From a virus, in the IMG/VR virus record IMGVR_UViG_3300034101_004323, positions 20,088 to 84,087 of that record: a stretch of 64,000 bases of DNA, one strand, 5' to 3'. The translations under genes and the position numbers were made by a program. Of this stretch, positions 1 to 7,336 are shown one piece after another. The notes below the pieces were generated by a model, which was not told where the DNA came from, searched no databases, and saw only the letters and a list, made by a program, of their open reading frames with translations. Position 1 is the stretch's first letter, and every line of letters starts with the position of its first letter.

Positions 1-371
1 CAATTTTACAAAAGGGTCTATCATCAGACTCAGAGGAGAATGAATCTGTTGCTGAGACAGTAGAGAAACCTAGACGTAAAAGAGGAAAGATCCCACAGAT
101 AAATACTGCTCCACTAAAATCGACTACTCGTAATAAAAAATCAGAATCTTCAAACAGATTTGACTTAATGATGGAGAAAAACCTTCATAAGGAAGATCTT
201 GAAGTAGATAAATTATTATCAAAATATCCACCAACAATAAGATCAAGGGAATTTACTCCTGTCGAAGTAAAATGTAGAGTATGTGGAACAGAAGATAGTA
301 TTAATCCAGCATTAATGAATGACGCCCCAAATAGATATAAATGTAACAGATGTTCAAAGGAGCCGGGATAA
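1..371 (+). CDS. C-terminal part of a zinc-ribbon protein (5' end outside window)
   Basis: The frame ending at 371 is open back to position 3, so the ATG at 168 is internal and the gene begins upstream of the window. The visible part is about 122 residues. It has a charged, basic stretch (around RRKRGK) in the first third and a C-terminal zinc ribbon with CRVC and CNRC knuckles about 25 residues apart. The stop overlaps the helicase start as TAATG, so the two are probably translationally coupled. The position in front of the helicase suggests a DNA- or RNA-binding accessory of replication or transcription. The family was not recognised. Confidence 0.7.
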   Translation, partial: ILQKGLSSDSEENESVAETVEKPRRKRGKIPQINTAPLKSTTRNKKSESSNRFDLMMEKNLHKEDLEVDKLLSKYPPTIRSREFTPVEVKCRVCGTEDSINPALMNDAPNRYKCNRCSKEPG

Positions 372-1828
372 TGGTTTTGTGTGATCCATCAGCAGAAAGA
401 GCTGTTCTGAGTTGCATTATGCAACACGGTGAAAAAGCTTATTATGAAATTAACGATATTATAAATGAATCCTGTTTTACTATAGATAGTAATCAACTTA
501 TTTATAGCTGTATTAAACATATATTTTCCAATGGTCAGGTTAGTACTCTTGACATAGCATCAATATATTCTGCCTCTCAAGATTTGGGTTTCTCTCATAT
601 CTTTAGCAAAAAAGAAGAGGCTCAACATTTAAAGGCTATTTTAGATTTTCCAGCAAATATAGCGAATATAAATCAATTTGCAACCAAAATCAAAAAACTA
701 GATATAGCAAGATCCTTACATAAAGAGCTAGAAGCAGCACAAGAAAAATTATTAGATGTTACTGGTTCAGAACCTATATCGTCAATATTATCTATAGCAG
801 AAGATACTCTGTTAGACTTTGGCTCTCACTTGTCTAATGATAATGAGCCGAAATCCATTGGCGATGATATAGATAATTATATCGAATACTTAAAAAGCAA
901 TCCGGTTGATCAGCTTGGCATATCAACAGGGTTTCCCATATATGACCATGCTATTGGTGGAGGTTTTAGAAAAGGAACCGTAAATGTTATTGCAGCAAGA
1001 CCAAAGGTAGGAAAAACATTATTGGCAGATAATATAGGATTTTTTATAGCAAATAAATTAGGTATTCCTGTATTAAATATGGATACAGAAATGAGTACTA
1101 AGGACCATATTCATAGAATATTGGCTATGATGACAGAGACAGAAATTAATAGTATAGAAACAGGCAAATTTGCTGCTACTCCAGCAACCAATAAAAAAAT
1201 AAACGATGCCACAGAATCTCTGAAAAATACAAAATTATATTATAAGTCAATTGCCGGTAAGCCTTTTGATGAACAACTAAGTATAATGAGAAGATGGTTG
1301 TGTAAAGATGTCGGACTGAATCCAGATGGAACAGCAAAGGATTGTGTTATTGTATATGATTATTTAAAACTAATGGATAGTGCTGGAATTAGTCAAGACT
1401 TAAAGGAATATCAGATTCTAGGTTTTATGATGACAGCATTACACAATTTTGCTGTTAAATATCAAGTACCTATCTTAAGTTTTATACAATTAAATAGAGA
1501 TGGTATTAGTAAAGAAAGCACAGACACGGCATCTGGATCAGATAGAATTATTTGGTTATGTAGTAATTTTTCTATATTCAAAAGAAAATCAGATGAAGAG
1601 ATGGCTGAGGACTCTGGTAAAAGTGGGAATAGAAAACTTATTCCTTTAATATCCAGACACGGTGGATGTCTAGACGATAATGATTATATTAATTTTGGCC
1701 TCAAAGGATGGTGTGCAAAAATCACAGAGGGCCAAACAAAACTAGAAATATCTAATGGTATTAAAAATCAAAAAGACGGATTTATCGTAAATGAAGACAA
1801 CAATGAAGAAGAAATCAGTTTCGTATAA
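371..1828 (+). CDS. dnaB: DnaB-like replicative DNA helicase
   Basis: This is a hexameric helicase expected to unwind DNA ahead of the phage DnaE polymerase. The N-terminal helical domain has the DnaB-type opening (DPSAERAVLSCI). The RecA-like motor has Walker A AARPKVGKT near residues 208-216, Walker B VIVYDYLKLM near 325-335, and a QLNRDG motif before a loop in the last third. At 485 residues it matches the DnaB family. The start is ATG 371, because AAAGGAG lies at 356-362, 8 bases upstream; the earlier ATG at 350 lies inside the preceding gene and lacks a good ribosome site. The 3' end overlaps the primase gene, as expected for helicase and primase partners. Confidence 0.9.
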   Translation: MVLCDPSAERAVLSCIMQHGEKAYYEINDIINESCFTIDSNQLIYSCIKHIFSNGQVSTLDIASIYSASQDLGFSHIFSKKEEAQHLKAILDFPANIANINQFATKIKKLDIARSLHKELEAAQEKLLDVTGSEPISSILSIAEDTLLDFGSHLSNDNEPKSIGDDIDNYIEYLKSNPVDQLGISTGFPIYDHAIGGGFRKGTVNVIAARPKVGKTLLADNIGFFIANKLGIPVLNMDTEMSTKDHIHRILAMMTETEINSIETGKFAATPATNKKINDATESLKNTKLYYKSIAGKPFDEQLSIMRRWLCKDVGLNPDGTAKDCVIVYDYLKLMDSAGISQDLKEYQILGFMMTALHNFAVKYQVPILSFIQLNRDGISKESTDTASGSDRIIWLCSNFSIFKRKSDEEMAEDSGKSGNRKLIPLISRHGGCLDDNDYINFGLKGWCAKITEGQTKLEISNGIKNQKDGFIVNEDNNEEEISFV

Positions 1829-2951
1829 TCAGCATAAATTAAAACTATTATCAGATAAGCTATGCGATAATATAGAATCTTTATTAGATTATTTTGGTAT
1901 AGAATACAAGAGGTTATCTAAGATGATAACTATGAGTTGTCCTATACATGGTGGAGACAATTCATCCGCATTAAATCTATATCCAGAAGGCGATACATAT
2001 AGAGGTAACTGGAAATGCAGAACACATAATTGTGAAGAAGTATTTAAATCTTCAATTATTGGATTTATTAGAGGCATAATATCTCACAATAACCATAATT
2101 GGATTAAAAATGGAGACACAGTATGCTCTTTTGACGAGGCACTGCAATTTGCACAAAATTTTATAAAACAAAACTTATCAGATATAAAAATAGACAAGAA
2201 AACGATAGAAAAAAGTAGTTTTGTCAATACTATTAATTATATCAATATTAAACAAAATAATAATCAATCAAGAGTAACAAAACAACAGATTAGAAAATCT
2301 CTAACTATTCCATCACAATATTTTATTGATAGGGGATTCTCTGAAAATATATTAAATAAATATGATGTTGGAGATTGCACAACAAGCAATAAGGAAATGT
2401 CAAGTCGAGCCGTAGTACCAGTATATGATATTGACTATAAATATATGGTTGGTTGTACTGGAAGAAGCGTACATGAAAAATGCGAACAATGCTCATGCTT
2501 CCATGACAGTTCGGTATCCTGTCCAAAAGATGAATATTCTTGGCTAATGTCAAAATGGAGACATAATAAAGATTTTAAAACACAAGAATATTTATACAAT
2601 TATTGGTTCGCAAAAGATTTTATTAAAAAAACTGGATGCGCTATTATTGTAGAGAGTCCAGGTAATGTTTGGAGACTAGAAGAATCAGGAATACATAATT
2701 CTGTCGCTATTTTTGGCTGCTCGTTATCTGATAAACAGAAAATGTTATTAGATATTTCTGGAGCTTTGACACTAATTCTTATTATGGATAATGACGATGC
2801 TGGTAAAAAAGCAACAGATGCCATGATAAAAAAATGTCAAAAAATATATAATATCCATAATATAACGATAAAAAAAGAAGACATAGCCTCGATGAGTATT
2901 GATGAGATCAGACAAGAAATATTACCCGAATTAGAAAAATTATCCTTATGA
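1791..2951 (+). CDS. dnaG: DnaG-like DNA primase
   Basis: It is expected to make RNA primers at the phage fork with the upstream helicase. An N-terminal CHC2-type zinc-binding motif is visible: CPIH near residue 50, then CRTHNC near 76. A Toprim domain follows, with VESPGN near 287 holding the acidic residue and DNDDAG near 334 giving the DxD metal site. At 386 residues it is shorter than bacterial DnaG and has no obvious large C-terminal helicase-binding domain. A second cysteine cluster (CEQCSC, then C) near 230-245 is not part of the usual primase fold and may bind a second zinc. The start is either ATG 1791 or ATG 1803; both lie inside the end of the helicase gene. Confidence 0.88.
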   Translation: MKTTMKKKSVSYNQHKLKLLSDKLCDNIESLLDYFGIEYKRLSKMITMSCPIHGGDNSSALNLYPEGDTYRGNWKCRTHNCEEVFKSSIIGFIRGIISHNNHNWIKNGDTVCSFDEALQFAQNFIKQNLSDIKIDKKTIEKSSFVNTINYINIKQNNNQSRVTKQQIRKSLTIPSQYFIDRGFSENILNKYDVGDCTTSNKEMSSRAVVPVYDIDYKYMVGCTGRSVHEKCEQCSCFHDSSVSCPKDEYSWLMSKWRHNKDFKTQEYLYNYWFAKDFIKKTGCAIIVESPGNVWRLEESGIHNSVAIFGCSLSDKQKMLLDISGALTLILIMDNDDAGKKATDAMIKKCQKIYNIHNITIKKEDIASMSIDEIRQEILPELEKLSL

Positions 2952-3538
2952 CAAAAATAATAGCATTCGCAGGAAGAAAACAATCAGGAAAAACAACATG
3001 CTCCGAATTTGTAGCTAATTGTTATGCTGGTTCTTTGTTAGGAACGCCACAAATATATAACTTTGCAGATCCATTAAAAAAAGATATATGTATGAATATT
3101 TTAGGCTTATCATATGACCAATGCTATGGTAGTGATGAAAATAAAAATACATTTACAGATTGTTATTGGCAAGATACTAGACTAACCGCACGAGAGGTTA
3201 TGCAATTTGTTGGTACAGATCTGTTTCGTAAAATGAAAAATAATGTTTGGGCATCGGCTACAATTAATAAAATTAAATTAGAACAACCAAAATTAGCTAT
3301 TATTGCCGATTGTAGATTTCCTAATGAAGTTGAAGCAATTCAAAATGCTGGAGGATTAGTAATAAAATTGACACGAAATCCATATGGTTCTGATCACGAT
3401 AGTGAAACAGCATTAGATCCTGAAAGATATTCTACTGAAAATTTTGATCTTATTATTGAAAATACTCATATGACTATTGGAGAACAAAATAAACTTATAC
3501 ATCAATATCTTATGGATAAAGGAATACTCTCATTATAA
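2948..3538 (+). CDS. Deoxynucleoside monophosphate kinase
   Basis: It is expected to phosphorylate dNMPs to dNDPs and so feed phage DNA synthesis; this phage-type dNMP kinase family includes T4 gp1. The P-loop GRKQSGKT is at residues 9-16. A segment rich in FADPLKK follows, then the REVMQFVGTDLFR helix, the strand IADCRFPNE and the DHDSE lid segment, all typical of the phage family. The length of 196 residues fits. The start overlaps the primase stop by 4 bases (ATGA), so translation is coupled. No missing catalytic element was seen. Confidence 0.88.
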   Translation: MTKIIAFAGRKQSGKTTCSEFVANCYAGSLLGTPQIYNFADPLKKDICMNILGLSYDQCYGSDENKNTFTDCYWQDTRLTAREVMQFVGTDLFRKMKNNVWASATINKIKLEQPKLAIIADCRFPNEVEAIQNAGGLVIKLTRNPYGSDHDSETALDPERYSTENFDLIIENTHMTIGEQNKLIHQYLMDKGILSL

Positions 3539-4584
3539 TAACATATTTTAGGTCTTCAAGCTTTAATGCTCATTCAATGTGTGAGCAACAGTATTTTATA
3601 GAATACGTTCTTGGATGGAGAGGTCCGTCTGGACAAAAAGCAGATAAAGGAACGATAGTTCATAAAGTATTAGAAATTTTAGCTGTTATTAAAAAAGCAG
3701 AACAAGATAATCAATTAACTATAAATGATGATATAGCAGGCATTATAGACATTACTAATTATGATTTAGACAATATTATTGATTTAATATACAATCATTA
3801 CTCGTTATCTGCAAAACATCATAAATGGAGTCCAAAAGATAAAAAGGACTGTAGTGAGTGGGTATATAAAGCTATTAAATTCAATGATGGTATGTTTGAT
3901 CCAAGAAATAGAAAAATTCTTGAACCAGAACAGCACTTTGACTTTACTATAAATAAGTCGTGGTCAAAATACTCGTTCAAGACTGATGATGGTATAATAT
4001 CTGGTAATCTTGCCTTAAAAGGTACAATAGACCTAATCACTCTTGTTAATGATAATACTATAGAAATAATTGACTGGAAAACAGGCAGAAGACTAGATTG
4101 GGCCACAGGTCAAGAAAAAACTCAAGAAAAACTAGAAAATGATCCGCAGTTAAGAATATATCATTATGCTATTAGTCAGCTATATCCAAATATAGATCAT
4201 ATTATATTTTCAATATATTTTATAAATGATGGTGGTCCATTTTCAATATGTTTTGACAAGAGTGATCTTCAAAAAACAGAAGATATGTTAAGACAAAAAT
4301 TTGAAATTATAAAATCGTCAAAAAAACCAAAATTACATAAAAGTTGGATGTGTAATAAACTATGTCATTTTGGTAAAACAAATTTTTCTGATTCTAATAT
4401 TTTACCAATTTTAGAATATAGAGATAGTCAAACATGTAAGCAGGGCGAGTTTATGACAAAATGCGAACAAATCAAACACGATTTAGAGTTGCATGGCATG
4501 GATTCTGTGGTACAATCATACAAACACCCAAATCATTCGTTTGGTAAATATAAGGCTCCAGGAAGCATAGAGGAGAATAAATGA
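3532..4584 (+). CDS. RecB/Cas4-like PD-(D/E)XK nuclease with probable Fe-S cysteines
   Basis: This is a single-strand-type exonuclease/recombination nuclease of the RecB/Cas4 superfamily. The motifs are GTIVHK with the conserved His, KGTID with the first metal Asp, and EIIDWKTG with the (D/E)xK pair about 15 residues later. An N-terminal Cys (MCEQQYF) and C-terminal Cys residues (CNKLC, then C) could hold a 4Fe-4S cluster as in Cas4/AddB. The first ATG, at 3577, would cut off the in-frame segment YFRSSSFNAHS, which looks like the usual start of such proteins. AAAGGA at 3518-3523 lies 8 bases before ATT 3532, so a rare ATT (3532) or ATA (3535 or 3538) start is proposed. The 335-residue version from 3577 is the cautious alternative. 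Confidence 0.72.
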   Translation: MIITYFRSSSFNAHSMCEQQYFIEYVLGWRGPSGQKADKGTIVHKVLEILAVIKKAEQDNQLTINDDIAGIIDITNYDLDNIIDLIYNHYSLSAKHHKWSPKDKKDCSEWVYKAIKFNDGMFDPRNRKILEPEQHFDFTINKSWSKYSFKTDDGIISGNLALKGTIDLITLVNDNTIEIIDWKTGRRLDWATGQEKTQEKLENDPQLRIYHYAISQLYPNIDHIIFSIYFINDGGPFSICFDKSDLQKTEDMLRQKFEIIKSSKKPKLHKSWMCNKLCHFGKTNFSDSNILPILEYRDSQTCKQGEFMTKCEQIKHDLELHGMDSVVQSYKHPNHSFGKYKAPGSIEENK

Positions 4585-4628
4585 TGGACGTGATTAAGGA
4601 ATATGCCCCTTTACACGTCCATTCCTAA
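4581..4628 (+). CDS. Apparent true start of dnaE, ended by an in-frame TAA
   Basis: AGGAG at 4571-4575 lies 5 and 8 bases before two adjacent ATG codons (4581, 4584). From there the frame encodes a short peptide ending in APLHVHS and then meets TAA at 4626-4628. PLHVHS is the first metal-binding HxH motif of the PHP domain that opens bacterial DnaE. The same frame continues directly with VTHYSLLDGLSK, the next conserved PHP residues. In bacterial DnaE the HVHS and YSLLDG elements are separated by a single residue, so the stop lies in what looks like a 9-base in-frame insertion (TAAGTGACT). The ATG codons overlap the stop of the nuclease gene. This is either a short peptide or the N-terminus of DnaE made by recoding. 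Confidence 0.55.
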   Translation: MMDVIKEYAPLHVHS

Positions 4629-4654
4629 GTGACTCATTATTCACTTTTGGATGG
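4619..4654 (+). other. Hairpin enclosing the dnaE in-frame stop
   Basis: The transcript can form CCATTC (4619-4624) against GGATGG (4649-4654, with one G-U pair), a 2 x 2 internal loop, then AAGTGA (4627-4632) against TCACTT (4641-4646), closed by an 8-base loop. The TAA at 4626-4628 and the possible GTG restart at 4629 are both inside the stem. A structure around a stop codon is a known feature of recoding sites, but it could also be chance in coding sequence. Confidence 0.4.
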
Positions 4655-6461
4655 GCTCAGTAAACCAGAACAAATAGCTAAAAGATGCCAAAAAATTGGA
4701 TCTAAGATTTGTGCTATAACAGATCATGGAACAATATCTGGCGCTGTACAGTTCTATTCGTCTATGAAAAAATATGGTATCAAACCGATATTAGGTTGTG
4801 AGCTATATTTATCTGATAATGATTGTACAATCAAAACTCCTGATAATGCTAAATTAAGCCATTTTATAGTTCTGGCTAAAAACTATAATGGATGGAAATC
4901 TTTAATCAAAATTATTTCCAGGTCTAATAATCCTGATATTTTTTATCATAAACCAAGAATAGATATAGATACTTTATTGCCATACTTAGATGGTAATATT
5001 ATAGGTTTTGCTGGTCATCTTGGATCATTAGTTGCAAATAGCATAAAAAACAATGACTCTAATACTACTATTAATCTTATTCAAAAGTTGAAAGACGGAT
5101 TTGGAGAAAATAATTTTTTTCTAGAAGCTCAATTAATAGACCAAGAACAAAATAAAGATCAAATTGATCTTACAAAAGAAATTAGAAGATTAGCACAAAT
5201 AACAAATACTAGAGTAATAGCCACACCAGATGCTCATTATTGTGAATCTGAAGACGCTGTTGATCAGAGGATTCTACTGTGTAATAATCTTAAGACAACA
5301 TTAACAGATATTAATAGAAAACTTATATCTGATGAAGATACTCCTATGTCTTGTTTTTTTAAATCTGATAAGTATCATATTCCTTCTTTTGAAGAAATGA
5401 GCGAAATACATAATCATAATGAATTAGAAGCAACATTAGAATTAGCTTCTATGTGTGAAGACTATGATATAACCAACAAACCAATGTTGCCATTATTTCA
5501 ATGTCCAAATAATGATAATCCGGACGAATATCTTAGACAGTTATGTAGGAATGGCTGGAAAGATAAAATAGCAAATATTATAGATCAAGATAAACAAGAA
5601 GAATACGTTAATAGAATCAAATACGAACTGTCTGTTTTACAAGGGGCTGGTCTGTCTAGCTACTTTTTAATAGTGCAGGACATAGTTAATTATGTATCGT
5701 CTAATGGGTGGTTACCAGGACCAGGAAGAGGTAGTGCGGCCGGTTGTCTGGTCTCATATTTGATAGGAATAACTAGTATAGATCCCATCAAAAATGATCT
5801 AATATTTGAAAGATTCTATAATGCAGGAAGAAATACACAGGATCGAGTGTCCATGCCAGATATAGATGTTGACGTTCCTATTAATAAGAGAGAAGCTGTT
5901 GTCGAATATATTAAAGATAAGTATGGTCATGATAAAGTCTCTCAGATGATAACATACAATACTATGAAAGGGAGAGGAGCACTTAAAGAGGTATTGAGAG
6001 TATATGGTAATATATCTTTCGACGAAATGAATAAAATAACAAAGTACATACCCGATGAAGCAAAGATAGCCGATGAATTGCAAGAAATGAAAGAAGAAAC
6101 AGGAGAGGCTTCTATTATACGCTGGGCTTTAGAGAATAATGTTGACAAACTCAAGGAATGGTGTTATTTATTAGATGATGGAACTCTATCCGGACCCCTC
6201 GCTAAAAGATTTGAGCAGGCTATTCGTTTAGAGGGCACTAAGTCTAACCAATCAAAACACGCTGCTGGTGTTGTAATATCTCAAGAAAAATTATCAGAAA
6301 TATGCCCAATGGTTTACGATAGTAAAAATAAACAATTAATAGCTGGTATGGAAATGCAAGATCTTGAATCTTTAGGTGTAATCAAATTTGATATTCTTGG
6401 AATAGCAATGTTAGATAAAATCATGAATATTTCTCAAATATTATCATTAGAAGGAGTTTAA
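4629..6461 (+). CDS. dnaE: DNA polymerase III alpha, N-terminal part (PHP and palm)
   Basis: This is the catalytic half of a C-family replicative polymerase. The PHP domain occupies about the first 270 residues, with ITDHGT and DAHY visible. The palm/fingers part has PGRGSAAG near residue 367, the catalytic aspartates PDIDVD near 409, KHAAGVV near 545 and IKFDILG near 587. All three catalytic aspartates are therefore in this half. The frame stops about 20 residues after KFDILG, before the FQLES fingers segment, which is supplied by the gene at 7329. Reading from GTG 4629 gives 610 residues but omits the HxH PHP motif encoded just upstream, and no ribosome site precedes this GTG. The intact protein would begin at 4581/4584 if the TAA is bypassed or read through. 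Confidence 0.88.
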   Translation: MTHYSLLDGLSKPEQIAKRCQKIGSKICAITDHGTISGAVQFYSSMKKYGIKPILGCELYLSDNDCTIKTPDNAKLSHFIVLAKNYNGWKSLIKIISRSNNPDIFYHKPRIDIDTLLPYLDGNIIGFAGHLGSLVANSIKNNDSNTTINLIQKLKDGFGENNFFLEAQLIDQEQNKDQIDLTKEIRRLAQITNTRVIATPDAHYCESEDAVDQRILLCNNLKTTLTDINRKLISDEDTPMSCFFKSDKYHIPSFEEMSEIHNHNELEATLELASMCEDYDITNKPMLPLFQCPNNDNPDEYLRQLCRNGWKDKIANIIDQDKQEEYVNRIKYELSVLQGAGLSSYFLIVQDIVNYVSSNGWLPGPGRGSAAGCLVSYLIGITSIDPIKNDLIFERFYNAGRNTQDRVSMPDIDVDVPINKREAVVEYIKDKYGHDKVSQMITYNTMKGRGALKEVLRVYGNISFDEMNKITKYIPDEAKIADELQEMKEETGEASIIRWALENNVDKLKEWCYLLDDGTLSGPLAKRFEQAIRLEGTKSNQSKHAAGVVISQEKLSEICPMVYDSKNKQLIAGMEMQDLESLGVIKFDILGIAMLDKIMNISQILSLEGV

Positions 6462-6462
6462 T

Positions 6463-6642
6463 ATGAATAAAGTATTTTCTGAATTAGCAGTCGGTGAAAG
6501 ATTCAATTTAAATGGCGTCGATTATATAAAGATACAAGAAGTCAGAGTTAGTTGTTGCAGATCTATAAATGCTCAGGATGCAAATAATCCAGCAACCAAA
6601 ACATTTGTCCAAGCTTCAACAACGGTAACTATTAATGCCTAA
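6463..6642 (+). CDS. Small conserved-looking phage protein, 59 residues
   Basis: ATG 6463 follows AAGGAG at 6451-6456, a strong ribosome site, and starts one base after the dnaE N-half ends. The product has an opening like GERFNLNGVDYIKI and a central VRVSCCRSINAQ segment. Short proteins with this GxxFxxNGxxYxKI plus SCCRSINAQ pattern are familiar in many unrelated phages, but their function is unknown. It has no membrane segment. The stop overlaps the exonuclease start (ATG 6635) by 8 bases, so it belongs to the operon. Confidence 0.75.
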   Translation: MNKVFSELAVGERFNLNGVDYIKIQEVRVSCCRSINAQDANNPATKTFVQASTTVTINA

Positions 6643-7336
6643 TTTTCAAAAAATCTGTGTTTTCGACATGGAAACGGACGGGATTAACCCGGATGTTTGC
6701 AGTCCAGTACAAATCGCTGCTGTTGTTATTGATCCAATAAAATTAGAAATAGTCAAAGATTCAGAATTTAATATAAATCTCAAGCCAGAACTTTTAGAAA
6801 ATAATACAAGTTATGCCTATGAGGACAGTGATGTTTTGGATTTTCATTCCAAAGTTAGAGGATGTTCTAAAGCAGCAATCCTTGACTCATGGAAAAAATA
6901 CCAGTCACAAGAGGCTGGCTGGAAAATGTTTGTCTCTTATCTTGAAATGTATCACATTAAATCAAAGGGAAATAAAAAATCCTGCTTTTCTGCACCAATT
7001 GCTGCTGGATTTAATATTAATAGATTTGATTTGCGTATTATAGAAAGATTAAGTAAAAAACATAATAATCTTAATAAAGAAGGAAGATCTTCTTTATTCT
7101 ATCCAAGAGATGTTATTGATGTTATGAACTTATTATTTTATTGGTTCGAATACAATAATGAGTTAAAAAACTATACATTAGATAATCTAAGAGACTATCT
7201 TGGCATAAATAAAGACAATGCTCACGATGCACTAAAGGACGTAAAAGATACAGCAGACATTATGACTAGATTTTTAAAACTACATAGAAGCCTATCTAAT
7301 AAGGTTAAATTCAAAGGATCTTTTATAAATGCCTAA
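6635..7336 (+). CDS. dnaQ: DnaQ-like 3'-5' exonuclease (DEDDh)
   Basis: It probably proofreads for the phage DnaE, as the epsilon subunit does in bacteria. Exo I is VFDMETDG near residue 10 with the DxE pair. Exo II is AAGFNINRFD near 130. Exo III is AHDALKDVKDT near 196-205, giving the DEDDh histidine and aspartate. At 233 residues it fits a stand-alone epsilon. It sits between the two halves of dnaE and overlaps the second half by 8 bases, which supports a role with that polymerase. No clamp-binding motif or separate alpha-binding domain was recognised. Confidence 0.87.
   Translation: MPNFQKICVFDMETDGINPDVCSPVQIAAVVIDPIKLEIVKDSEFNINLKPELLENNTSYAYEDSDVLDFHSKVRGCSKAAILDSWKKYQSQEAGWKMFVSYLEMYHIKSKGNKKSCFSAPIAAGFNINRFDLRIIERLSKKHNNLNKEGRSSLFYPRDVIDVMNLLFYWFEYNNELKNYTLDNLRDYLGINKDNAHDALKDVKDTADIMTRFLKLHRSLSNKVKFKGSFINA

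Noticed and set aside
4581-4660. Plus-one frameshift of the prfB or antizyme type at TCC TAA in dnaE
   Set aside because: The +1 frame reads AAG then TGA, so it ends one codon later and cannot reach the rest of DnaE.
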